A stretch of 64,000 bases of DNA from Emmonsiellopsis sp. PD_33 (lineage: Eukaryota; Ascomycota; Eurotiomycetes; Onygenales; Ajellomycetaceae). Shown here one piece after another: positions 10,075 to 22,413 of the stretch (its first letter is position 1; every line of letters begins with the position of its first letter). The notes under the pieces were generated by a model. The model did no database searches and was not told the DNA's origin. It worked only from the letters and a program-made list of their open reading frames with translations. A program made the translations under genes and the position numbers. The stretch lies in NCBI GenBank assembly GCA_032988165.1, contig JANTQF010000061.1:1-64000 (forward strand). Reading direction: 5' to 3'.

Positions 10075-12927
10075 TCAATGCCCAACCCCCCCAGCAACCC
10101 AAGCGTTAAAGTCTGGATCATCACGTTGCGGAAATAGCCCTCTATCTCTATCTTCCCCTCCCCTCCTCTGCTCTCCAGCAGCAGGTTGAGCACCACCACC
10201 GCCACCACCAGCAGCAGCAGCAGCAGCAGGCTGCGCAGCCGCATTCCCGTGGACACGCTGCAAGGCACGCTGTTGTCGGAAATACACCAGTATCACCAGA
10301 GTAGCAGCCAATCCGATTATAATCAGGCTTTCTGCGACGCCGTCGTCCATTTCGAAATCGTACTCGTCGTAGTAATTGTTACCTTCGGGGTCGCGTCTGC
10401 CGCCGGTCTCTTGGCGGGTAGTATCGGGGTCGTCTGCTGAAAGGTCGCTGTCTGGGGCGTCCGGGTCGGATTGTGGTTTTAGCTTGTGTTGGTGGTAGGG
10501 TTCCTCGTCGTCGTCCTCGTCGTAGGTTACGAAGGCGGTTATCCATTCTTTGAAGGAGCGAGGGGCTTTGGAGTCTGGCAGACCGTTAGTCGCGTGGGGG
10601 GGTGGGGAGAAAGGGTTAGGATTGGTTGTGTAAACGCACCTGGTTCAGATCGGATCGGGTTCACTTTGCCATTTGTGATTCGGTTCCAGAAACTCCTTAT
10701 CCGCAACTTGATCAGGCTTAGCTTGACGGGGAGGTAAGCTTCGTAATTTGTATCAAGGGCGAGATCGTAGAATCGTTTCGCCATGTGAAAGTCCTGCTCT
10801 GTCGCGTAGCCGTTTTCGTGCATCCAGCCTAGGTTCCAAAATGCCTGAGCGCTGTGATAACCCTCCGATGCCGAATGGTAACAAGTAAAGGCCTTGTCGA
10901 GGTCCCGTTCTGTGCCGTAACCATAGAAATAGTAATCGCCCATCTTCACGAGAGAGTCAATGTTGGATTGTCTGGCGGAGCGCGTCCAATATATCAGAGC
11001 CAGAGCTGCATTTCGAAGGAAAGATGGTTGTTGCTTCTGCGACCCTGGTAGTAATGAGTTGAGCGGGAGGACGGAACGCTGGTCGTCTAGCAAATATGCT
11101 ACGTTCGCCTGGGCGTTCTCGTACCCTTGTTCCGCCGCCATCATCGCAGCAACCAGGGCAGTTTCCGTGTCCCCATTCTCATACGCTTCGTTAGCTTCGT
11201 GGAAAGATGAATGTATGATTTCAGCCTTTTCAGCCACCATTTTGTAATAAGCTGTTGCCATGCCGCAGTGGCGGAATCTTCCGAGACCCTGCTCAGCCAT
11301 CTCCGCCAGATAATAAAATGCTTCGATCCAGCCATATCGAGCAGCCAGCTCAAAGTATTTGGTTGCCGTGGCCACATCGCCCTGGTCGAGGAATAGGGCA
11401 CCCAGCCTAGTTTCAGAAGCTGGAAAGTCTTGTTCAGAGGCAGCTTTGAAATAGGATGCAGCTTTCATCGCGTCCTGGGGAACGCCATAGCCATGCAAAT
11501 ACATCAAACCCATGTTGTGTTGACACATTGGGTCTCCTAGAGCTCTTCCGCGCTGGAACCATGTTAACGCCTTCTCGAAGTTTTGTTCAGTACCCTCTCC
11601 GCGCAGGAACATAAGCCCTATATGAGCGGCGGCTTTTGCGGCGGTCTTTTCAATTCCTGCAGGATGGTTCGAGTTGATTTTGCCGTCCTTAGTCCAGAAT
11701 TTCTTCGCCACCAGGCCGAAATATCTCATGGCCTTCCTCACATTTCTTTTTAGGTTCCTCGACCCCTCGTAATACATTCTTCCTAGGCTGAAAGTTGCCT
11801 TTATATCGCCCTTTTTCGCTAAGAGATCAAGATATTCCAAAACATCCTCGAGACTTGCGTCGGAACTTGAGTGGTGGCTCTCTTTAGCATTGGGCCCGGA
11901 GCTTGAGGCACTTGCACCTTCGCCATACACACCACCTTCGTCGTCAGCCCAGCGATATGATTCTTTTACAAGCAGTTGACCTCCAGGCGGGCCAGATCGG
12001 TAGTACGCCATTGCCTGGTCAGCTACTTGTTTGTAATAAAATGCCGCCTGGTCGCAATCGTGCGGCGTTCCGATACCCAGATACCGTCGAAATGCCACGG
12101 TCATCTGAGATCTAATATTTCCTCCCATTGCCGCAAATGTGTGGTACAACAAGGCCTGGCCCTGGTGCCGCTCGACAGCCCCTCCTATCCCAGTCGCATA
12201 CATAAACCCGAGCATGTATTGTGCCGTACTATTGCCTTCCAACGTCGCAAGCTCTTGATATAATTCGAATGCCCGGCGATAATTCCGCGGATGCGTGAAA
12301 TTGCCGTAGAAGTTCATCTCCGCCAGCAGGAATATGGCATCTGAATTCTCCTGTTCAGCTGCATCTTGAAGCAGCGATACCGCCTCCTTGAGTTCGGGAC
12401 TCAGCTTGATAGTTTCGCTCTCGATTCGCGTGGGGCTGTCTATAGGCGGGCCGTTCATAAATAGAAAATAAAACACCTCCCTCGCATAGTGTCTCGTGTA
12501 TCCAAGGAAGCCTGAGGGCCGGTCAAATTTCTTGGCTGGTACTTTGATGTTGCGGAGAATGTTCAGCGCCGCATCGACGGCCGGTTGACCTAAAGAGACG
12601 AAGAAGGAGCGTCAGTACTGTATTGATCGGCTCATAAACATGAAGCTCACCGTCAGCATCCCTATCCCGCCAATCTCCTGTGTCGCTTAATCCAAAGCCG
12701 GGGGGAATGTCGGTTTGTGATGTGGAAGGGTTCGTGCTAATATCCGTGGCCGTTCTAGAATCTTCGTGCGCGGCTCCAGCGAGTGCAACAATCGCCTGTA
12801 GTAATACTAGGGAGAGCTATCAGCCTTCAAATTCCGTTTGCGATAAGCAATGCGTGATGGGGATCTAGAGGGGGGACCAACACAGAGCTATTGGCAGCGA
12901 ATGCCACCTCCAGGGCCGGTTCATCAT
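10075..12927 (-). CDS. hrd3: HRD3/SEL1L-type ERAD ubiquitin-ligase subunit with SEL1 repeats
   Basis: Exons are 12927-12882, 12806-12651, 12589-10640 and 10574-10075, giving 883 residues. The first intron (GTTGGT...CCCTAG) is the only junction that keeps phase. It creates a convincing signal peptide (SLPIALLLLQAIVALAGAAH), which supports the start at 12927. The luminal part is a long array of SEL1/TPR-like repeats (AQYMLGFMYATGIGG, CQHNMGLMYLHGYGVPQDA, AFWNLGWMHENGYATEQD). One transmembrane segment (SLIIIGLAATLVILVYF, near residues 800-817) precedes a short cytosolic tail with Ala/Gly runs. Hrd3 holds and stabilises the Hrd1 ligase and receives misfolded glycoproteins for retrotranslocation. 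The architecture and length fit the family. Nothing in the sequence shows how it is regulated. Confidence 0.9.
10209..10229 (+). repeat. CAG/CTG trinucleotide run inside hrd3
   Basis: Perfect CAG units on the plus strand are read on the minus strand as GCT, encoding the poly-Ala stretch, which is followed at once by poly-Gly (GGT/GGC) in the cytosolic tail of HRD3. Length variation would stay in frame. Confidence 0.85.
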
Positions 12928-13374
12928 GGCTGTGGTAACGAAGCAAAATATTTATGATCGTGAATCATTGCGCCTCATATCACAACAGAAAGAAAGCCCT
13001 CTGCGCAGGACAGAATGCATCGTGTTGTTGGTTGCGGAGAGCTCAGATGTATTTCTGGCCACATTGTCCACGGAGCGATGATTCGCCGAGGCGCCAAGCC
13101 CGCTGACTTCATCCCCTCGTCCCGCAAATCTGACATCCTTCTCCGCAAAACGTTGAGTCTACGCAGTGCCCAGCTGCATCTTCAAATACTTTGATACTCT
13201 AGGCCTGAGGCATTGTTCTATTCTTTGGTCATCTACTTCCCCTCCAGCTGGAATTTCGAAACACAATAGCACCTAGCATATCCCGGTCCGAGTCCTTACT
13301 TTCCAGCAGCCCCTCCGCCCGATGTCCGCCAGCATTACAAATCGACAGCCCATTATCATACATATGCTGCATAG
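12928..13374 (-). other. Spacer between the GMC-hydrolase gene and hrd3
   Basis: About 450 bases. It carries the 3' UTR of the upstream minus-strand gene and the promoter of hrd3. No gene or clear motif was seen. Confidence 0.55.
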
Positions 13375-16300
13375 CTACAGGGCATATCGCCTGGCATGGG
13401 CCAAAACAGTTGGGTAGATGTCCTTTACCGCATTTGTTCCCATCCAGCAATCCAAATGGCCCCGTCCAGGAAACTCCACCCGGTCATAGTCCCCGCCGCC
13501 AAACAACCTCCGTAACTTTGAATACGACGCCTCAGTCGAGAGAGGGGAAAAGACGACGTTTTCTGCACCCGAGAAAAACAAAATTGGAATGCCTCTGAGA
13601 CGGTTGAGATTGATATCCGTGACGAGGGATTCGCCTTCGTTGTTCATTACATAACCTCTCCGCGTCATTTCTACTAAGTGGGAGAGCGTCCTTGTAGATA
13701 TTCCACCAAGGAATGTCGAGAGATTGGCGTGGGTCTCTTCATTGAGATTGTGGTGGCACCAGAGCCTAAGAGAACATCATTAACACGTGGAAACAACTTC
13801 TACCCACGACATGGACTGGGATACAGTAGTTACCTTCCATATATCAGCGAACCGCGATGACAGACAACCGAGTTACATATTTCTTTTCTGCTTCCCACTG
13901 GATAGAGACGCAAAACCTGATTGAGCATCTGCTGCAACACGCTGTCGGTTTTATACGAACTGCACGGGTACCACGATCCAAGCAATCTGTCATACATTTC
14001 AATCAGCGGCAAACGAGCTTTCAGTCGATTAATCTTCCCTGCAATTGGGTCAAGGAACACCTGTGATACAGTAATGCCAGCAATCCAGCTTGCAGGTATT
14101 GTGCCATCCAGTAGTCCCATGGAGAATGCCAAAGCTCCCACACAATGCGCGACGACATAGATGGGTTCGTTTAATTCTTGCAACGCCCGAACTTTGGCTA
14201 ACGCCGCATGCACATCGAGACGAGCATCGAATGCAGTGAACCCTCTATGGGCTACTGGCGTGATACCGAATCGCGGAGTGAGAGTGTATACCCGAAATCC
14301 CAGTCTGGTAAAGAACTCGGCTGCGTTTGTCTCTAGGGTAGGCATAGCAAATATATCATCCGTTACTGAAGCGCCGCAGACCATCAGGATCGGTGTTCCC
14401 TCAGGAACATTCTCACTGCTGTCATCCTTCGCTGCCACTGGGTCCCATACATTTAGGGTTGTTGACACACCGTCTAACGCGATAAGCTCGATTGTCTGCG
14501 AAGGTGGCGTCTTTTCGTATCGGAATCTCTTTGGCGTGGGCTGCGGCCACTGGAGATGTCTGAAGGGTGAGAGGAAAGGACGGCCTAGCTGCTTGGAGAA
14601 GTACTTCAAAAACTTGATCAAGGCGCCTGTTTTTGACGTCTGATCTTGGCCAGCTCCAATCAGGGTCCTGAGTTCAGACACAAATTTGCTTGGCTCCAGG
14701 TTCAGAATTCCACGGCTTATTACGACATTGTCTGCACGCCTAGTAAGAGTTGCATAAAGAGTTGAGGCGGCCTTCCACACTCTCCGAGGCGATAAAGTCA
14801 CTGAAGGGTCTATTATCTTCTCCCCATAGAAATGGATGCGGTCGCCCTCAGAGGATATCATGTCAAAGTCGTATATGATGTTCGTCGTGTCTGGGGTACG
14901 AGGGTCAGTTTGAAATAGGCGGAAATCCCCACGCAAAATCAGGAAGGGGCTTCCTGGCAGTGATCCACAGGCGAACGATCCCGTCAACATCGCATGGTGC
15001 TTATCGGATGATGTCACTAGATTTCATTAGTCAACCAAAGAATTGCATTCAAGCCGAACAAGCACATACAGGAATCAATATCCCATGACCGGACGCTGAC
15101 GAAGAGACGTGCTGAGGAACACGACCCGTTGGCAGCCTTTGCGGCAGTTACATGGTCGCAAATATCATCTCCTATATACATATACCCAGTCATGATTTCA
15201 GAGAATTCGATCTCTCTCGTTGTTAAAGCATGAGCCCCCTTGATGAGAGAGACTGCATGATGGTACTTGTCATCGAGAATGGGTAGCGATTTCGATGCCG
15301 GACCGAAAAGATCTAAGATTCCTACTCACAATTAGACGTCTTTCTTTTTGGGTCCGACTAGGAAAATTTACCGTTTTTAGTGTCATAGTCAATCACAATT
15401 CCGTGCTTGTGTGCAACGGCTTCAACGGACCTCTCTGCTAAAGCAGTGATGGTAGCCAGCGGATTTACCCCCAGCGAACTAGGAACAAGAGCACCATCCA
15501 CAACGACAATACCATTGTGGATATCACGGCCATTCCCTGAAAGTAACTCCCCAAATTCCGATGTCGCTCCTTGTTCTCCAGTTCCATCTCGACTCATATT
15601 AGCGCCTCCCATTGGATGGACTGTAACCTGGATTACTACTATTAGCCGATCCTAGGGCTAAACGATTAAACCTCAGGGGGGCAAACCTGTTGCTTTCCTA
15701 ACGCAGCAAAAAACGGGTTGTTGATAAAAGTGCCACCAATGTCGTCGGTCATTTTCGCCAACATATCGTTGAGTGATTTGACACGTTCACTCTGCCCAAC
15801 CCCTCGAAACTGGAGGACCGGCTTGTCGTCTGCTAACGATAGTAGCGCTTGGCTACTATCATGGCTCATCACCAGATATACCTGGGTGTTCTGCATGCTT
15901 CCACCTCGAGTGTATGGGCCAAGAATGGCAGACTTACCAGCAGCTAGAACTTTCTGGATTTTATTCAGCATGCTGCGATTGCCCGGGTATACCTTTCCTG
16001 GTGTCATCATCAGTTGCCAATGCAGCCCTCGGACCAATGCTTCTGGCACTGCCCCGTCCTCAATGATAAAGCCCTCAAGAGGGTTTGGTTGATCTCTGCA
16101 ATCGATCACTCCAGTGACAGTAGGACCGACTGGATTTTTGGGGTTTCCCTTCGCTCGACCCATTGCATTTACTTCGAAATCGGTATTATACCTAGATAAC
16201 GTGAGCCTCAAAACCCCGGTCCAAATATTAGATTCTTGCAGGTCCCTACCCGAAGGCCAAAATATCTCCGTTGCCGCTCATGTGTGTTCCAACCCGATCA

Positions 16301-17689
16301 CTCATCTTCAGGCCCTGATTCTTACTTCTTAATAAAATCTCTGTCGTCCCTAATGCGCCAGCCCCCAGGAAGACAAACTTCTTCGCATGGACCCACATGA
16401 GATCGTGGTGGAATTCATCTTTAAATTTGGCCCTCCCGCCTCCATGCCAAGCAAAAAACACAAGATACCCTTCTTGTGTTGGATGCTTCTTGACATAGCG
16501 AACTTCGCATCCACAAAACCTGCCAAGGGTCACACGTCAGCACTGTTTCCCAATGCCCAAATCAAACTGTTTAAACTGTCCAGAATGTGCCTACATCTCT
16601 GCTCCCCAGTTCCACGCATCCGCCAGATAGTTCACCAGAGTACTAGACTTGCTCCCATCGTTGATTCCCGTCGCATCCATTCCGCTCAGCGTGCTTGCAT
16701 TCATATCCACGCCTGTATTGTTGACGCCATTCTCAAATCGCGTGGTTTGTGGAACTTGGTAGAATTTACGGTTCCCCCCAATGGACTCGGCCTGTTTTTT
16801 GAGAACGTTCAACTTGTAGAGATCAGGGGAGCTTTTCGGATATGGTTCTGGCTGCAACATATCTCGGGCGCGATCGTAGTCTCATAGATTGTCAGTACCC
16901 AAGGCCGACAATATTAGGGAATTGTACAACTTACATATCCGCAAACTCTCCTCTTCGCGCATCGATTCAGGCCATTCTCTTGTATTCAGAATTCCCTGGT
17001 CCGCTTCCAGAAAAACATTGGCATTGATTAAGCTTGTGCCTCCCAGTCCTTAGCGCCGCATCGCTCGTTAGTACCTAAACCTTATTTTCATCTTGACATT
17101 CCTCACCGTTTGCCATGAAGGCGTTCTGTCCCTGCCCTAGAACAAGATGATATAGCCCCTGACTATCTCCAACATTCGTGTATCGGCCTTTCATATCGAA
17201 AGCTGAAAAGGCTCCGCTGATGTGGAATTCCGGCGCAGCTTCAGCAGCTGTGGTAGGATATTCTCCAGCTAAAAGGAAGCACGCCGTTTAATTTCTTGTT
17301 AACAATTCTGGCTAGGGAAACATACGCCACTTCTCTCTCCCCAACTCCAACAAACAAACCGACTGGCCGCCCCGCGCCATGCGACTTGCAGCAACTCCGC
17401 CACCGTATCCAGAACCAACAACCACAACGTCGTACGCGGGCCGAAGGAGCTCCACTGGCCTCGATATCCTAGGAAATCCCCTTGACGTTCCGGGAAAGAA
17501 GTATGAATCTTCTTTGATATCGAATGACGCGGTGTCGCTCGGGTTCGGTGAATTGAGTGGTAAGAGGTTCTCATCCTCCTTCTCCTCTTCATTGGAGACC
17601 TTGGTAGGATAGGGCGAGGAGCGGCCACCTAGAAAAATGCGCCTTTGCCAGAAATTCTGGCTCTCTGAAGAGGCGCCCATATTTTGCAC
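13375..17689 (-). CDS. Fusion of a cholesterol-oxidase-type GMC flavoprotein and an alpha/beta hydrolase
   Basis: Ten exons: 17689-17326, 17268-17107, 17048-16935, 16880-16595, 16519-16250, 16191-15687, 15627-15372, 15321-15070, 15016-13834 and 13765-13375. All are in phase, giving 1260 residues. An FAD-binding Rossmann motif (DVVVVGSGYGGGVAASRMA) lies near residues 83-103. The GMC C-terminal signature follows, with VHPMGG near His571 and NPLATITALAERSVE near 617-632, the His/Asn pair used by cholesterol oxidases. A linker region (about 640-900) leads into an alpha/beta-hydrolase fold. Its nucleophile elbow reads VVAHCVGAL, with Cys near 1027 in place of the usual Ser, and a late GRGHLDCW could supply the histidine. 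GMC-hydrolase proteins of this size are known in fungi and bacteria. A sterol or other bulky alcohol substrate is a guess. No secretion signal was recognised. Confidence 0.85.
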
Positions 17690-19171
17690 TTATCTTGCAA
17701 CTTGATAAATTCGGAAAAAGAAGTAAAACGTCCAATTGGTTGACGAATGGAGACCAATCCTACATGCCCTTGCCTTATAACTCCAAGCTCTTTGGAATAG
17801 ATAACAGCTTCAGCGCAATAAATTAGCGAGGCATAGGGGGCCAAAAGCGATCGAGATGCGCCACGCCATGGCCGCATAATTTCGGACCCAAGTCCTCAGA
17901 CCGCCCTCGAAACAATGGCCTGGGATTGATATTTCAGCTTCACGACATGGAGGCAACCACCCATCATTTCCCCACATGTAGTTATAGGACCCATAATTAT
18001 GAGGCTGATGATGGGTCAAACATGCTTGATATCAACATTCCCACCCCTTAACAGGCTAACACCCTCCATTTCTCCACTCGTGATGCGCCCGCCGCCGCCC
18101 TTGTTCATGTTCAATGTTTGAAGGGCCACGGCTTGTTGCCTGTATGGGGCCTGCTGATTGGAAGCTTGGTTTTCTTGTGGGGAGTACTGGGTTCATGGGT
18201 GGCGCCGGCCTCGTATATGCACGCCCGAAATTTTTTGCCAGAAAAAGTATGTTGGTTCCTTGCAGCCTTTTTTAACAACTGGTCTCAGCCTTGCACCGCA
18301 CTGGACGGAATATCGGCCCCCAGCTGAAATGGGATATCTCCTCCCTGGCCGGGGAGGACAAGATGCGCGTCCTGGTTTATTAACTGGAGACGGCATGCCA
18401 TTGGGACCAGCATTAAACAGATCTCCTAGCGCATACACAAACTATTTTGAACGACCCCGGACCTCGCGCTCGAAAATCAGTCCCCCACTTTGGATGAACC
18501 CGTATGGGGGCGGGACGGGACGGGGATGCGTGTCGGCATCCCTGATTTGAAATTGAAAAACCCTGACAGAAGCTTGTGCACTCGCCTATCCAGAACAATC
18601 GTAAAACAAAAGAGTACAAAGGCAATGGACGGAGACTCAAGTTTATCATTTTATGGAAGCCGGAATATTGGTGCAGGCTGGTCCCGCTTCGGGCCGATAT
18701 TGGTCGCTTCTGCCCGGGCATGTCAACCTTGGCTTTCCTCTCCTCCTTCATCACTGTCGAGCATCAAGGCTCGACCAAATGGATTAGCCATGAGCCACCT
18801 CAGTGCTGCCGATCTCATGATGTGGAATACCACTGCTGATGGACGTGAACGTCACAGTTCGATGCACCAGCCCACTTTTAAGGCTCTATTAGTAGCTGGT
18901 TCCTTTGTTGCCGAGCACGGGACTTAAACCTCCAATTGGCTCTTGGGAGCTATCCAAGATGGGTCACATAAGTCGAGATGATACGCATACATGTCCTCCG
19001 TCGGATTGCGTCCCTAGGATAGTCTGTCGTTGATGGAGGGAGAAGGTCGGTTGTATTGAAGATAGATGGATGGATCCGTGAGGTCACGTGGTCAAAATGA
19101 AGTTCAAAATCTGTGACCCCAAACTTCACATCTCTTCACAACTTGTTAGTGGTTTACCACAATTCAAAACC
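17690..19171. other. Divergent intergenic region, GMC-hydrolase gene and F-box gene
   Basis: About 1.5 kb. Open frames of up to 145 codons overlap on both strands without recognisable domains. An in-frame ATG at 19088 could extend the F-box protein by 28 residues. Nothing else is supported. Confidence 0.5.
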
Positions 19172-20645
19172 ATGAGCTGCGAAGAAGCACACTGCCAACT
19201 CTGCGGGGTCGCCTTCGCGATCGGCCGCGTTCGACGCGTAGACGAGCCGCCTGAAGCAGGCTGGGATTACTATGGCGACGAGCCCGTCTTCGCGGAATCA
19301 GAAGACGCGATTGTTGAAAGCTGCGGGAAAGACTCCGGCTGCCGGTTTTTCAATTACCGGCACGTGGCAGGACTGGGGTGTATATCATACGGTGGATATT
19401 CTGGATATCAGATAACCGTTGAAGAAATGATAGGCTGTCGGGATGTAATTGCTTTGATGAGAAAACCATCAGATTGGAGACCGGAGCCTGGTGACCAGGA
19501 CTTTGAGCTCACCAGTAACTATTTCATCAGCGGAGTTGGCGATGACTCTGCTGATGGGTGGCCTCTTGGATATGCGAACCCTGGGAGGCATGGCATGGAC
19601 AATGTTATGATATTCGATACGGTTTGGACAGTAAGTTACGATTTGCCTACGCAGCAACGTCTTCAACGAGACTACGGGCTAAGGCGTACCCAAAGCTTGA
19701 CGAAGAAAGTTCCATGAGCCTTCCAGTTCATCCCGCCTGCTTCGAAATATTCAAAAAAATATCGATGCGGCGATATGGTTTCATAGATGTCCACGGTCTT
19801 TATTGTTGGCGTACTGTATGTATTAATCCTCTCCATGCGCCCTTCTCTGTTTTCCAAAGTTCCATCGCCCTTTTAGTTTTGTGCATGCTTGTATCTAACT
19901 TGCAGATCCAACCACCTGCCTATAGTTAGAGGGTGTGAATGCTAGGTTTCGGGATGGGTTCCGTGGGTACGATGTGATGAGTTCTTGGGAGGGGGAACGG
20001 TGGCAGCACCAGACGGGCTGTGAATACCTTGTCGCAAATCCAATCGATATCCCTCGCTTTTCTAGGTCGCTCGAACGCCTACGACTTGGCATCCACGAAA
20101 GGCCCCAAGGCGCTTTCCGTTGGGCCTATGATAGTTTCCCAGCAGCCCTCAAAACACCGGCCCGGTATGATTCACCACCTACTTCAATGAGCCGATCGGT
20201 GTCAGATCCGTTCATAAGGCTTCCACTTGAAATATTGCAAACGATTCTCGCGCATTGCGATTCCCAGAGCCTCGCAAACATGAGGCTGGTCACACAAGCC
20301 TGTCGACAGCTCCGGCCGATCCTCTTCCGCAACTTGCTGGCCAAAGAGATGCCATGGATATGGGAACTTGAAGATCTTGACATACACGAATACGACTGGC
20401 GTGAGGTTTTCCAGCATGCAAAAACCCGCTGGATGAGCTTCAAGGGCCTACGCAACCGGCGCCGTATTTGGGGTGATATTGAAGAGATATTGAACCGGGT
20501 GGAAAGGTACCGCCGCCAGGGTGTTATCAGAGATGATGGTACTTGGCCCGAGAATTTCCGCGTTCCAGGACTTTCAGACGACCCGTTCCTGATGCGACAA
20601 TTAACCGTGAAGGCATTTCGGGAGGCTTATATGATGGACGTCTGA
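19172..20645 (+). CDS. F-box domain protein of unknown target
   Basis: Exons are 19172-19630, 19696-19815 and 19926-20645, giving 432 residues. The N-terminal part has Cys pairs (CQLCGVAFAIGRVR) and Tyr/Gly/Asp-rich sequence. The second exon carries SLPVHPACFEIFKK, a motif I associate with large fungal F-box-like families. An F-box follows near residues 270-310 (IRLPLEILQTILAHCDSQSL, then RQLRPILFRNL). F-box proteins link substrates to SCF ubiquitin ligases through Skp1; the C-terminal region, which would bind substrate, shows no known repeat. The second junction is slightly uncertain: GTATGT...CTATAG is used here, but a GTACTG donor with a TTAG acceptor is also in frame. The start at 19172 is preferred over 19088 because MSCEEAHCQLC begins the recognisable sequence. 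Confidence 0.75.
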
Positions 20646-22413
20646 TTATAAAACCGGACGAGGACGTTTCCCTCTCCGCAGCAATTTCACTGAGCAAATG
20701 CCATGGGCCAAAATGGAACCGTACCATGTTGATACATAGCATCCTGACTCTTTAATTGGACATTTCTTTTCGCTAGAACTTAAACCACACAACATATGAT
20801 AATATTTAAGGGTCAATCACAGGCACAGGATACTTTCTTAGCATTCGGGATCTGCCGGGGTGTTTTAACTATGCAAGCACCCACAAGAAAAAGAAAAGAA
20901 ACCCCGCCGTAGCCCATGTGGTTCATGTGGTTTCTGAAGGTTAGCTGCCTGCAGAATGCAAATGCATCATCATCACAACTCACCCGCAGAGCTGATGAAC
21001 GCAACATGGAACCACAGACTTGACGCCATCATCAAGCCAACCAGCCTTAACTAGTTGACTAACTAGTGTTGGCGCTGCATCCATATCGTTCACGACGTAT
21101 TTCCGTTTCTGGTCTACCGGTTACTTTTGCTCGCGACATGCCATCAGTTCACCAAGCAAGATCCTTCGATTGATAGGCAGCCGCCTCTGAAACGTAACAC
21201 AGGATGGCACATTCAATGAGCGTAACGTCTAGACTCCGCGAGTCTGTATGACAGTGTTTAGTCCCGGGAACTAACCATCCCTCCGCGGGCTGCGCATGAT
21301 AGGATATGACACTTTCTCGGAACCTTGACCATTTTCTGTTTCGGGCGGTTTGCATCCAACGAGGGTATAAGGGGTAGGGAGCTCCAGTCGTATCAGAATT
21401 TTTCATCGACGGCGCTTTCATGCATGGGATTCGACTTTGGGGACAAATTCGAGAGTAACTCATTCAAGCTTATTATTAGGTTTCGGTAACAATCCGCTCT
21501 GACATTGTCTTCCTCGGAATCTAACCTTGGATTGGCACCAGCTCACAAACCAGCCCTGCCCCAAGGTGGATTCTTTTCGCTCGTTGGTTAATTCTTCGCG
21601 TCGTTTTTTCCCCAGATCGCTTGGACCAGACCACGGTCGAATATTTTGCTGCGAATCAACCCTGTTATTAATACGCTCGAATCAGCCCCGATTAATAAAG
21701 ATGGGCCTCATTCATTAACTAGTTGGTTGATTCAAGAGTGTTTTACGTACGTCACGCTAGGTACTCCAAGCTCCCTCGGCAGTTTGGGGTCGTTATCTCC
21801 AGAAGCCATTGATGTTGTTTACCAACTTGAATCAGCGGCTGAGGCCGGGGGAGGTCAAATCAGCTTGACATTTCAAGAGAGCAGCTCGAAGATCATACCA
21901 ATTATGCCATGTCTACAAGATCACAACAGGGTGCCTCGGCCCATTTTACCCGCTAACTGAGGGGTTCTGAGTGTGTAACCGTCCGCAAATCCCAGTCCAT
22001 CTCATCTCATATGGAATGTGGCTACGGAGAGAAGACTCCCCCTCCTTGTATGTGGATAGTTATCTATAATTAAACTCGGACATTAGTTATATCTATGTCC
22101 GGCTGGCATTGTTTCCATTCCCCCGCGCTGGCTGCCCCGCAGCTGCTCTCCCCTCCTTCCAAGGCTCCGTTCCCAGAAAGACTTAAATGCAACCTCGACT
22201 CCTCTCCATGAAAAGTTAACATTCCACTCTCTCCGCTCGATCAGTTAGTTACCAGTTCTCCGTCCCAGGCTTCCTAGTTTTCACGCTTTGTATCTCGATT
22301 TTATACATCCGAGTCACTCTCCCCACACTTCGGCTTCATAACCGACCTGCAGTCGAACTCCTGTCTGAGCTTCTCTTGATATTTTCGGCCCTTCGAACCC
22401 ACGTTAGATCAAA
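20646..22413. other. Intergenic region upstream of the aldehyde dehydrogenase gene
   Basis: About 1.8 kb without a supported gene. The 11-mer TTAACTAGTTG occurs near 21047 and again near 21715. The last 200 bases are pyrimidine-rich and probably hold the promoter and leader of the ALDH gene, including a GAGTCA half-site near 22310. Short open frames here have no recognisable domain. Confidence 0.5.

Noticed and set aside
10486..10737. 83-codon plus-strand frame within hrd3
   Set aside because: Shadow of the hrd3 coding exon and its intron.
14161..14643. 160-codon frame opposite the hydrolase domain of the GMC fusion
   Set aside because: It overlaps a coding exon with a strong domain match and has no motif of its own.
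20646..22413. Possible degraded mobile element because of the twice-seen TTAACTAGTTG
   Set aside because: No long terminal repeats, target-site duplication or transposase-like frame could be seen.
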